A stretch of 64,000 nucleotides of DNA from Reyranella sp. GTDB lineage: Bacteria > Pseudomonadota > Alphaproteobacteria > Reyranellales > Reyranellaceae. The stretch covers positions 248,001 to 312,000 of the forward strand of contig NZ_SCVC01000012.1 of NCBI RefSeq assembly GCF_004297405.1, read 5' to 3'. The notes beneath the pieces are model-generated. The model searched no databases. It had not been told where the DNA came from and saw only the letters and a program-made list of their open reading frames with translations. Both the position numbers and the translations under genes were made by a program. Each line of letters starts with the position of its first letter. Within the stretch, counting starts at the first letter, position 1. Of the stretch, positions 35,783-42,726 are shown one piece after another.

Positions 35783-36844
35783 TCAGCGGCCGGACGAAGC
35801 GCCTTGCTCGGCCTCCCAGTCGGTGATCGTGCCCATGCGGCCGATCGTGCCGAGCTGCACTGGCAACAGGCGGTCGATGATCGACGCCGGTAGGCGCTGA
35901 CGCAGGGCCAAAGCCAATCGCAAGTACGACGATGTGAAGTCGAACGGGTATCGCCGATGGCGCGGCGGCCCATGTGCTACGAGCCGGTCAGGATAGCTGC
36001 GAGTCGCAACGAGCGACGGCGCGTTCTGGCTGACAAAGGCGGCCAGCATGCGCTGCTTGCTCGCGAGTTCGTCCCGATCGAGCCTCACCTTGAGCACGGG
36101 CCGGCCATCGACGCCGTCGGGCGTGCCGACATACATGACGAAGAACAGCCACCGCGCGGCCAGGGACAGGACACGATGGGGGGTGTTCAGCAGCGAAACG
36201 TAGGGGCTGTATTCGGGAGCCTCGAACAGATCGAAGCAATCGGCTGGGGTTACAATGGAGCTGATCAGCGCAGCGACCATGTCGTGGTGGATGTGGCCGC
36301 CCTCGAAGGCCGGCATGACGATCGCAGTCGGATGGAAGTCGTCAATCAGCGCCCTTAGCGCCACCGAAGCACGACGAAGCTTCTCGGGGTCGCGGCTCTC
36401 CAACGGCGGCATCAGATTGAGGAACTGCAGGTCGCTCTCGCCGAGGCCGGCCAGGCGCCAGGCTGCACGTGCTTCGGCGGCGCGCCGTTCGGGCAGGCCA
36501 GGATTTTCGTCCCTTGCGAGATAGGCGATACGCACGGCGCCGCCCAGGCGGGCGTTCCGAAGACCGAGGCCGCCTGCTGAGATGACGCAATCGTCTTCGT
36601 GTGGGGCGAGGATCAGGAGGCGACCGGGCGAGTTCCAGTCCATCCAGCGCTCGATCATTGCGATCCGCGCCAGGGCAAAGCACGAGACGCCGAGGAGGCC
36701 TGTGTAGAAAAGGGCAGGGAGAAGCGCGATCCAGAATGCGCCTGTGCTTGTACCTGCTTGGCAGGTAACCAGCCAGAGCAGCGCGGTCACGATCGCCAGC
36801 AATACGACCACGATCGACGGCCGGAACCCAATATGGAGCTTCAT
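35783..36844 (-). CDS. Membrane-anchored PIG-L family deacetylase
   Basis: 353 residues on the opposite strand. Two N-terminal transmembrane helices (about residues 10-30 and 38-60) precede a LmbE/PIG-L domain with the zinc site: APHEDDCVISAGG, then DENPGLPERRAAEARAA and the His pair in AFEGGHIHHDMVAAL. PIG-L enzymes remove N-acetyl from GlcNAc-like sugars on lipids or small molecules. In this locus it may deacetylate a repeat-unit amino sugar. It faces the next gene divergently across 83 bases, the likely promoter area for both. Confidence 0.9.
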   Translation of the reverse strand: MKLHIGFRPSIVVVLLAIVTALLWLVTCQAGTSTGAFWIALLPALFYTGLLGVSCFALARIAMIERWMDWNSPGRLLILAPHEDDCVISAGGLGLRNARLGGAVRIAYLARDENPGLPERRAAEARAAWRLAGLGESDLQFLNLMPPLESRDPEKLRRASVALRALIDDFHPTAIVMPAFEGGHIHHDMVAALISSIVTPADCFDLFEAPEYSPYVSLLNTPHRVLSLAARWLFFVMYVGTPDGVDGRPVLKVRLDRDELASKQRMLAAFVSQNAPSLVATRSYPDRLVAHGPPRHRRYPFDFTSSYLRLALALRQRLPASIIDRLLPVQLGTIGRMGTITDWEAEQGASSGR

Positions 36845-36927
36845 TCGATCGCGGAGCCCATCCCTGCAACAGCTATGCTATCAATCAACCGGGCACTTCA
36901 AGCCCCAGTGAAGCCTCGGACAAGCTC

Positions 36928-38115
36928 TTGCGCCTCCTTCATGTCGTTCCGACCTACCTGCCGGCGGTGAGATACGGCGGTCCGATCCGTTCGGTCCATG
37001 CGCTGTGCCGGGAGCTGGCGGCGGCAGGCCATGACGTCCAGGTCTTCACGACCAACGTCGATGGCTCCGCCGATAGCGACGTGCCGCTGCTGCAGCCTGT
37101 CGATCTCGATGGCGTGAAAGTGACGTACTTTCCAAGCCGGATTCTACGCCGTCTCTACTGGTCGCCGCCGATGCAAAGGAGGCTTTCGGCATCGGTTGCA
37201 GGTTTCGATGCCGTGCATCTGCACGCCGTCTACCTCTGGCCGATCCTGGCCGGCGCGCGGGCCGCGCGGGCGCATGGCATTCCCTACGTGATCTCGCCGC
37301 GAGGCATGCTGGTGCCCGAACTGATCCGGCGTAAGAGCCGATGGGTGAAGCAGGCCTGGATCGGGTTGATCGAGCGCCCGAACCTCGAAGCCGCAGCGGC
37401 GATCCACGCGACGTCGACCGTGGAGGCGGAGCACATCGCAAGCTTTGGCTGGCGCCTGCCGCGCATTGCCATGATCCCGCACGGCGTCGACGATCCGCCG
37501 CCGCCAACCGCGTCACCGCTGTCGCCGGATGTGGCGGCCGCTATCGCCTGTGGGCCAATGGTCCTGGCGTTCGGCCGGATCAGTTGGGAGAAGGGGCTTG
37601 ATCGGCTGATCGCGGCGCTCGTGTACGCACCTTCGGTGCGCGCGGTGATTGCAGGTGACGATGCCGATGGCCATGCAGCGTTTCTTGCGTCGGAGGCGAC
37701 GCGGCTCGGCGTGGCACAACGCCTGACGATCCTGCCGCGCCATGTCAGCGGCGCCGACAAGGAAGCGCTCTTTGCAGCAGCACGCTTGTTCGCCATGACG
37801 TCGCTATCGGAGAATTTCGGGATTGCCGCCTTCGAGGCCATGCGGCGCGGCCTGCCGGTGGTGGCGACGCCCGATGTCGGCATGTCTGAGATCGTTCGGG
37901 AGATCGACGCCGGTGCCGTCGTCGAGCCGACACCGAAGGCGATTGCAGCGGGGCTCGATACTCTGTTCTCCGATCCCGAAGCCTGCCGTCGTCGAGGCGA
38001 AGCGGGACGCCGCCATGTCATCGATCACTATGGTTGGCCTGCCGTCGCTCAACGAATGGCGGAGCTTTATCGCTCGATCGCCGACGTCTCGAAAAGGGAG
38101 AGAGCGGCGGCATGA
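36928..38115 (+). CDS. Glycosyltransferase, GT4 type
   Basis: 395 residues from TTG 36928, chosen because the product then starts with the canonical strand RLLHVVPTYLPAVRYGGPI. VHLHAVYLWPI, YVISPRGMLVPE and IPHGVDDPPP follow. The donor half has VLAFGRISWEKGLDRLIAAL, VIAGDDADGHAAFLASEA, LPRHVSGADKEALFAAARLFAMTSLSENFGIAAFEAMRRGLPVVATPDVG as landmarks with E-x7-E. No clear ribosome site is seen. It overlaps the following transferase by 4 bases. Confidence 0.9.
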   Translation: MRLLHVVPTYLPAVRYGGPIRSVHALCRELAAAGHDVQVFTTNVDGSADSDVPLLQPVDLDGVKVTYFPSRILRRLYWSPPMQRRLSASVAGFDAVHLHAVYLWPILAGARAARAHGIPYVISPRGMLVPELIRRKSRWVKQAWIGLIERPNLEAAAAIHATSTVEAEHIASFGWRLPRIAMIPHGVDDPPPPTASPLSPDVAAAIACGPMVLAFGRISWEKGLDRLIAALVYAPSVRAVIAGDDADGHAAFLASEATRLGVAQRLTILPRHVSGADKEALFAAARLFAMTSLSENFGIAAFEAMRRGLPVVATPDVGMSEIVREIDAGAVVEPTPKAIAAGLDTLFSDPEACRRRGEAGRRHVIDHYGWPAVAQRMAELYRSIADVSKRERAAA

Positions 38116-39251
38116 TGGAGCTGCTGGAGCGCAGCCCCTTTGACCTCGCGGAGAAGCGGCTCGTTATCATTGCGGACTGGTTGCCACCGGACTTCGGCGC
38201 AGTCGGCCAATACATGCAGTTGCGCGCGCAGACGCTGGCGGAGCGGGGGCACGATGTAACGCTGGTTGGACTCACGTCGACCTCGAGCTCAACGGTGTCC
38301 GAGGCGAGGGGCAAGGGCTCCCTGACGGAGATCCGCCTTCAGACGCGGCCGGTGCCGCGTGCGTCGATGGCCGGCCGCCTGCTCTGGACCATAAGGACCA
38401 ATTTGCGGTTACTCACCGCGGCGTTCAGCCGGTTGCGCGCCGCTGACGGCATTCTGTTCACGGGATCTCCGCCGTTCCTGATCCACTTTCTCGTGCCGCT
38501 GAAGCCGCTCTGGCGGGGGCGGCTGATCTATCGAATCACCGATTTTCATCCTGAATGCCTGATCGCCGCACAGCCCCGTTCGTCGTGGATGCTGAACGCC
38601 ATGCTGGCGCTGACGAACTTTTGGCGACGGCGGGTCGATGGCTTCGAGGTCTTGGGGCAGGACCAGGTCCGCCGTCTCTCGGAGGCAGGCATAGCTGCCG
38701 ATCGCATGGCGCTCGTGCGCGATGGCTCGCCGGTTTTGTTTGAGGCTGGCGGGAAGGCGATGGCGGTACCCGAGGAACTCGAGGGCGCCTGCGTCCTGCT
38801 CTACGCCGGCAACTACGGAATCGCCCACGAGGTCGAAACCGTCGCGGCTGGCTACGAGCGTCATCACCGGGAAGGAAGTGGACGAGTTCGGCTGTGGCTT
38901 AGTGCCACAGGGGGAGGGGCCGAGACGCTGGCTGCAAGGTTCCAGGAGCGCGGCCTGCCATTCCACCGCTCACCCCCCGTGCCGCTGGATCAGCTGGCCG
39001 CTCTATTGCGCACACCGGCAGCCCACTTGGTTACTCTACGTGACACTTTCGTGGGTTTTGTCCTGCCATCGAAGATCTACGCCTGCATCGGGTCGGGTAA
39101 GCCCGTGCTTTTCGTCGGCAGTGCAGATTCGGATGTCGACCTGCTCGCGCGCTCCGCTGCGGCCGGCTACTGGCGGGTCGCTTGCGGGGATGCGGTTGCT
39201 TTTGCCAGCGCGCTCGAAAATCTCGCCGATCGGGCGAAGAGCGATCGTTAA
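38112..39251 (+). CDS. Glycosyltransferase, GT-B (WbuB-like)
   Basis: 379 residues from ATG 38112. N-terminal LVIIADWLPPDFGAVGQYMQLRAQTLAERGHDV is typical of WbuB-like GT4 enzymes; then LFTGSPPFLIHFLVPL and RITDFHPECLIA. In the donor half are LLYAGNYGIAHEVETVAAGY, FHRSPPVPLDQLAALL and FVLPSKIYACIGSGKPVLFVG. It is the last gene of the sugar-assembly run before the long intergenic region. Confidence 0.87.
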   Translation: MMELLERSPFDLAEKRLVIIADWLPPDFGAVGQYMQLRAQTLAERGHDVTLVGLTSTSSSTVSEARGKGSLTEIRLQTRPVPRASMAGRLLWTIRTNLRLLTAAFSRLRAADGILFTGSPPFLIHFLVPLKPLWRGRLIYRITDFHPECLIAAQPRSSWMLNAMLALTNFWRRRVDGFEVLGQDQVRRLSEAGIAADRMALVRDGSPVLFEAGGKAMAVPEELEGACVLLYAGNYGIAHEVETVAAGYERHHREGSGRVRLWLSATGGGAETLAARFQERGLPFHRSPPVPLDQLAALLRTPAAHLVTLRDTFVGFVLPSKIYACIGSGKPVLFVGSADSDVDLLARSAAAGYWRVACGDAVAFASALENLADRAKSDR

Positions 39252-39353
39252 GCATCTGCTGTAACAGTGAGGTTCAATCCATTGAAAATGAGTGATATTA
39301 TCCAAAAATAGCCGTAAGTTTATATTTGCATATTGAGTGTGGATTAGAGTTTG

Positions 39354-39386
39354 CTGCTGCAGAGTTTGATATGGCCTGCTGCAGGC
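39354..39386. promoter_or_regulatory. Two CTGCTGCAG dyads in tandem
   Basis: The 9-base odd-centred palindrome CTGCTGCAG occurs at 39354-39362 and again at 39376-39384, start to start 22 bases, about two helical turns. The second copy is extended to a 13-base dyad (39374-39386). This is the layout of a repressor or activator that binds as two dimers on one face. The regulator is unknown. Confidence 0.4.
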
Positions 39387-39540
39387 TGGACTTGTGACCT
39401 TGGGCCATAAGTGTTCATGCAGAATTTGCTTCGCGGGGCATCAGCATGTGGAGGCTAAGAACTCATCCAAGTTCGCAGACTGCGTGAGGTCTTGGCTTCT
39501 TGCGTGCAAATCTGTACTTTGTCTCAAGACTTGGGCGGGG

Positions 39541-39563
39541 CCGAATCGGGCGAATCGATTCGG
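39541..39563. promoter_or_regulatory. Compound inverted repeat upstream of the repeat-protein gene
   Basis: Bases 39541-39547 pair with 39557-39563, and the right part also contains a perfect 12-base palindrome (39551-39562). It is 74 bases upstream of the ATG at 39637. It may be an operator or form alternative hairpins in the leader RNA. Confidence 0.35.
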
Positions 39564-39636
39564 ACCAAGTGGACGACGAGCGAGCTCCTTCAAATTGGTC
39601 GTGACATGAATTCGCTGCACGATCGGGTTGGGTGTC

Positions 39637-40542
39637 ATGGTTAATATTGCAGTCAAGACGCAGGGTCTTGTTGCGCTGTCGGTTCTCCTTTCGGTTACCA
39701 CAGCCCAAGCCCAGCGTGGACCGGAGCTGGCGCAGGCATTCTCAGGCGCTCCCGAACTTGCACAGGCGCAATCGGGCAATCCCGAGCTTGCCCAAGGGGC
39801 GCCGGGCGGTCCGCAGCAAAACCTTGGCGTGCAGCAGGGCGCGAATCCGCTAGGAGGCGCAGGTCCGCTTCAGGGCGCTGGTCCACTCCAGGGTGCGTTG
39901 CCTCTCCAAAACGGCGCACCCGAAAGTCCCGCAGGCGGTCCGCAACAGGCTCAGCAAGGCCCGCTTCAGTCGGCAGGCCCATTGCAGGGTGCCGGCCCCC
40001 TTCAAGGTTCTACACCGTTGCAGGGTGCAGGCCCTTTGCAAGGTGCAGGCCCTTTGCAAGGTGCGGGGCCTCTGCAGAGCACCGGTCCTCTACAGAACGC
40101 TGGACCGCTACAGGCCGCCGCGCCTTTGCAGAATACAGCTCCCAGCTCCGGTAATCTTGGTGGCTTGGAAGGCGTGCAACCGCAACTCGGCGGTCTGGCG
40201 TCGTCGTTGACGCCGCCTATCCCAGGTCCTGTCGGTGGCTTGCCTGGCGAAGCCGTGATTCCGGTGGCGCCGGGTAACATGAACCAGCTCGTTGCACAGA
40301 TGCTAGGTGGACCGAATGGCACGTCGCCTGCGGCACTGGCCAGCATCGTGAACCTCATCGCACCTGACGCAGGACCGGGGCCGACTTCTGCGCCGTCTCC
40401 AGGCAGTCCGCCCGTAACCACGCCGGTGTCTAATCCGCCGCCGACGTCGCCCCCTTCGCCGACGCTTCCGCCGCCCACCCAGACGGGGCCGCTACCTCCT
40501 GTTTTCGATGTGCCGCCACAGAATCGCACGAGCGGCAGCTGA
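39637..40542 (+). CDS. Secreted repeat protein built on GPLQxx hexapeptides
   Basis: 301 residues. ATG 39637 gives a clean Sec signal (residues 1-25, ending AQAQ). The mature protein has three sections. Residues 29-53 carry PELAQ three times at a 10-residue period. Residues 74-91 and 108-169 carry a six-residue repeat G-P-L-Q-x-x, ten units in a row in the second block. Residues from about 250 are Pro/Ser/Thr-rich. A short non-repetitive part (about 171-235) lies between. There is no lipobox, sorting signal or enzyme motif. It is the first gene before the outer-membrane barrel, OPX and kinase genes, so it may be exported with, or bind, the polysaccharide. Function unknown. Confidence 0.8.
   Translation: MVNIAVKTQGLVALSVLLSVTTAQAQRGPELAQAFSGAPELAQAQSGNPELAQGAPGGPQQNLGVQQGANPLGGAGPLQGAGPLQGALPLQNGAPESPAGGPQQAQQGPLQSAGPLQGAGPLQGSTPLQGAGPLQGAGPLQGAGPLQSTGPLQNAGPLQAAAPLQNTAPSSGNLGGLEGVQPQLGGLASSLTPPIPGPVGGLPGEAVIPVAPGNMNQLVAQMLGGPNGTSPAALASIVNLIAPDAGPGPTSAPSPGSPPVTTPVSNPPPTSPPSPTLPPPTQTGPLPPVFDVPPQNRTSGS
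39856..40143 (+). repeat. 18-base tandem coding repeat (GPLQxx units)
   Basis: Two blocks (39856-39909 and 39958-40143) of an 18-base unit in frame with the gene. Several neighbouring units are nearly identical at the base level around 40020-40070, which suggests recent slippage or unequal exchange, while outer units have diverged. Unit number could vary between strains. Confidence 0.85.
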
Positions 40543-40612
40543 CGCTCCAAGTCCGCGCTGGAATTTCTTCCCGCCGACGCTCGGACCCATTCCCGGATGG
40601 CATGCCAGTCCC

Positions 40613-41971
40613 ATGACTATTAGTGCGAGTCGATCGCAATTAGTCTGGTCCCCCGTCCTGGGATGGATCTTGCTGTCGTGCGCCGCCACGATGGCCCAGG
40701 CGCAGGACTCTACGCCGGCGCCTGCCGCTCAGACGTTGCAAGAGCAGACACCTCAAGTCGATCTTCCTGCAGTGCTTGGCAATTCTCCCGCTACGGGAGG
40801 AGGTGGGGAGGTTACGCGCGGTGAACTCGGCATCGTGATCGGCGCCTTCACGCTTTACCCCATGCTGGACATCCAGGTGGGCTACGACACCAACGTCTAT
40901 GCGACGCCGGCGCCGACGGTCGGATCGCCGTACACCTACATTCGTCCATCCCTCGAACTCAAGTCGGAGTGGTCGAGGCACGAGATAAGGCTGCTTGCGA
41001 ACGGAGGCTTCGGCTTCTACCCCTCCGCGACCAGTCAGAACTATCAGAACTACACGTTTCAGTTCGATGGCCGGCTCGACATTCGCAACGACTTCTATGC
41101 CACGGGTATGGTTGCTGCCCGACGGGCGACGGAGGCGCTCGGCACACCAAACACCGAATTCGCGTCGGCACCAACGGTGGTCGATACGATTCCCATCGAA
41201 TTCAGCCTTTACCAGAGGTTCAACCGGTTCTTCTACCGCGCGACGGCCGCCGGGACTCGCTACTGGTACTACGATAACAGCGTAATTTTCTCCGGCGGCT
41301 TGCCCGCAACGAGCCGAGACCGCGTCGAGTACGAACAGCGCATTCGGCTCGGATACGAAGTCTCCGATGATCTCGCGTTCTGGGTGTCGCCGAGCCTTCA
41401 GCAGCGTGTTTACGACGTCTATATCAACGCCGCAGGCCAGGCGCGCGACTCGACCGGCTGGGGGCTGAACGTCGGTGCAACATGGACAGTCGGGCGGAAG
41501 ACCAAGCTCGAAGGCTTTGTCGGCTATCAGACGTTGACGTATATCGCCGATGGCAGTTCAACGCCGGCGACCGTGTTTGGCTTGTCGGGCGTCTGGAATG
41601 GCTATGAACCGCTGACTATCCGTCCGTCGATCAGCCGGACCATCAACGAGTCGGCTTACAGCGCCTACCAAAATTATGTATCGACCACGATTGGCGTCGA
41701 TTTTACCTATGAGATACATGACGCTTGGATCGCAGTCGGTGGAACGTCGATCAATACTGCTGACTTCAGTCCGGCGCCGGGCGTAGCCAACACCAATCCG
41801 CGCACCGACTATTTCTGGAAGGCCTCTTTTGGTCTTCAGTATATGTTGCGCCCCCAAGTTTCGATCGGCCCGCTCTATGAGCACACGACCGGCTGGACCA
41901 GCGACCCGAGTTCAGGTGGGCCACAATACTCGCGCGACCAATTCTCCATTCGTCTAGTGGCAAAGCGGTGA
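40613..41971 (+). CDS. Outer-membrane beta-barrel protein of the export machinery
   Basis: 452 residues from ATG 40613; a signal peptide ends near residue 31 (AQAQD). The mature part has a run of alternating aromatic and polar strands typical of a large barrel of the putative porin BBP2 type: FTLYPMLDIQVGYDTNVYAT, YIRPSLELKSEWSRHEIRLLANG, and a last strand ending FSIRLVAKR. The stop overlaps the start of the OPX gene (GTGA), so the two are made together. This suggests the barrel forms the outer-membrane pore for the glycan. Confidence 0.85.
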   Translation: MTISASRSQLVWSPVLGWILLSCAATMAQAQDSTPAPAAQTLQEQTPQVDLPAVLGNSPATGGGGEVTRGELGIVIGAFTLYPMLDIQVGYDTNVYATPAPTVGSPYTYIRPSLELKSEWSRHEIRLLANGGFGFYPSATSQNYQNYTFQFDGRLDIRNDFYATGMVAARRATEALGTPNTEFASAPTVVDTIPIEFSLYQRFNRFFYRATAAGTRYWYYDNSVIFSGGLPATSRDRVEYEQRIRLGYEVSDDLAFWVSPSLQQRVYDVYINAAGQARDSTGWGLNVGATWTVGRKTKLEGFVGYQTLTYIADGSSTPATVFGLSGVWNGYEPLTIRPSISRTINESAYSAYQNYVSTTIGVDFTYEIHDAWIAVGGTSINTADFSPAPGVANTNPRTDYFWKASFGLQYMLRPQVSIGPLYEHTTGWTSDPSSGGPQYSRDQFSIRLVAKR

Positions 41972-42582
41972 TTCACGTGACTGTCAGTACAATCCTTTCC
42001 CGCTGTGCCGTGGTGTTTCTGGTGGCGATGTCCCTGGCTGTTTCGGCTTGCGAGCAAACTCCGCCGACCTCGACCGCGACGATCCAGCAGCCATCGCAGG
42101 GCACGCAGAACCTGCGGCTTGGAGAATATCGAGTGGCACCGGGAGACCGGCTGCGTGTGGTCGTGCTGTCGGATGCCGAGCTGTCGGGTGAATACGAGGT
42201 CGACTCCACGGGTATGATTTCGCCGCGCATGGCGGGCCGCGTCGTGGTCCTCGGCATGTCGACGCCCGAGATCGAGACGACGCTCGCTGACCGCTATCGC
42301 AGCGGCGGTTATCTGCGCAGCCCGCGGCTCAGCGTGGATCTCGTGTCACGGCGGCCGTTCTACATCGTCGGCGAAGTGACGCGGCCGGGGTCGTTCCCCT
42401 ATGTATCGGGCATCAATGTGGTACAGGCGATTGCAATAGCCGGCGGATATACGCGCCGAGCGGCCAAGACCCGCATCACGATCCAGCGCTTCAACGCGAC
42501 GCTGGGCCAGGAAGAAACGGTAAACGAGGATACGCCCGTGGGACCGGGCGATGTCATTCGAGTGCCGGAGCGTTGGTTTTGA
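41968..42582 (+). CDS. Short polysaccharide export lipoprotein (OPX/Wza family)
   Basis: 204 residues. A lipobox at Cys28 (LAVSAC) marks a lipoprotein. The Poly_export domain is clear: LGEYRVAPGDRLRVVVLSDAELSGEYEVDSTGMISPRMAGRV, seen in pieces as GEYRVAPGD and EYEVDSTG, and one SLBB-like unit with RRPFYIVGEVTRPGSFPY and AIAGGYTRRA. It ends there, so it lacks the additional SLBB domains and the C-terminal amphipathic helix by which Wza spans the outer membrane. It probably works with the barrel encoded just upstream. Confidence 0.93.
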   Translation: MIHVTVSTILSRCAVVFLVAMSLAVSACEQTPPTSTATIQQPSQGTQNLRLGEYRVAPGDRLRVVVLSDAELSGEYEVDSTGMISPRMAGRVVVLGMSTPEIETTLADRYRSGGYLRSPRLSVDLVSRRPFYIVGEVTRPGSFPYVSGINVVQAIAIAGGYTRRAAKTRITIQRFNATLGQEETVNEDTPVGPGDVIRVPERWF

Positions 42583-42726
42583 CAGTTTAGCGTAAGGATA
42601 CTCGTCTAGTTACTTGGGGAGAGCGGTGTGGGACCGCTCGAGGCTTGGATGGCGTAGAGGAGGGGCCGCCCGCGGCGATGCCGGTGCGGCAGTCGTGCGA
42701 GACGGCATTTTGCGGAGTGTGGTGGG

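Larger units (their letters stand above)
39252..39636. promoter_or_regulatory. 385-base intergenic region before the export operon
   Basis: The longest stretch without a gene in the window and visibly richer in A and T (about 39270-39350) than its surroundings. I find no supported reading frame. It holds two CTGCTGCAG dyads 22 bases apart and a compound inverted repeat at 39541-39563, described separately. A promoter for the 39637-45798 genes must lie here; I could not assign convincing -35 and -10 boxes. Confidence 0.6.

Noticed and set aside
39282..39301. TTGAAA and TATTAT boxes as a promoter of the export operon
   Set aside because: Spacing of 8 bases is far too short for a sigma-70 promoter.
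39856..40143. Tandem repeats considered as a CRISPR array
   Set aside because: Units are contiguous 18-base coding repeats in frame with a signal-peptide protein; there are no spacers and no cas genes.
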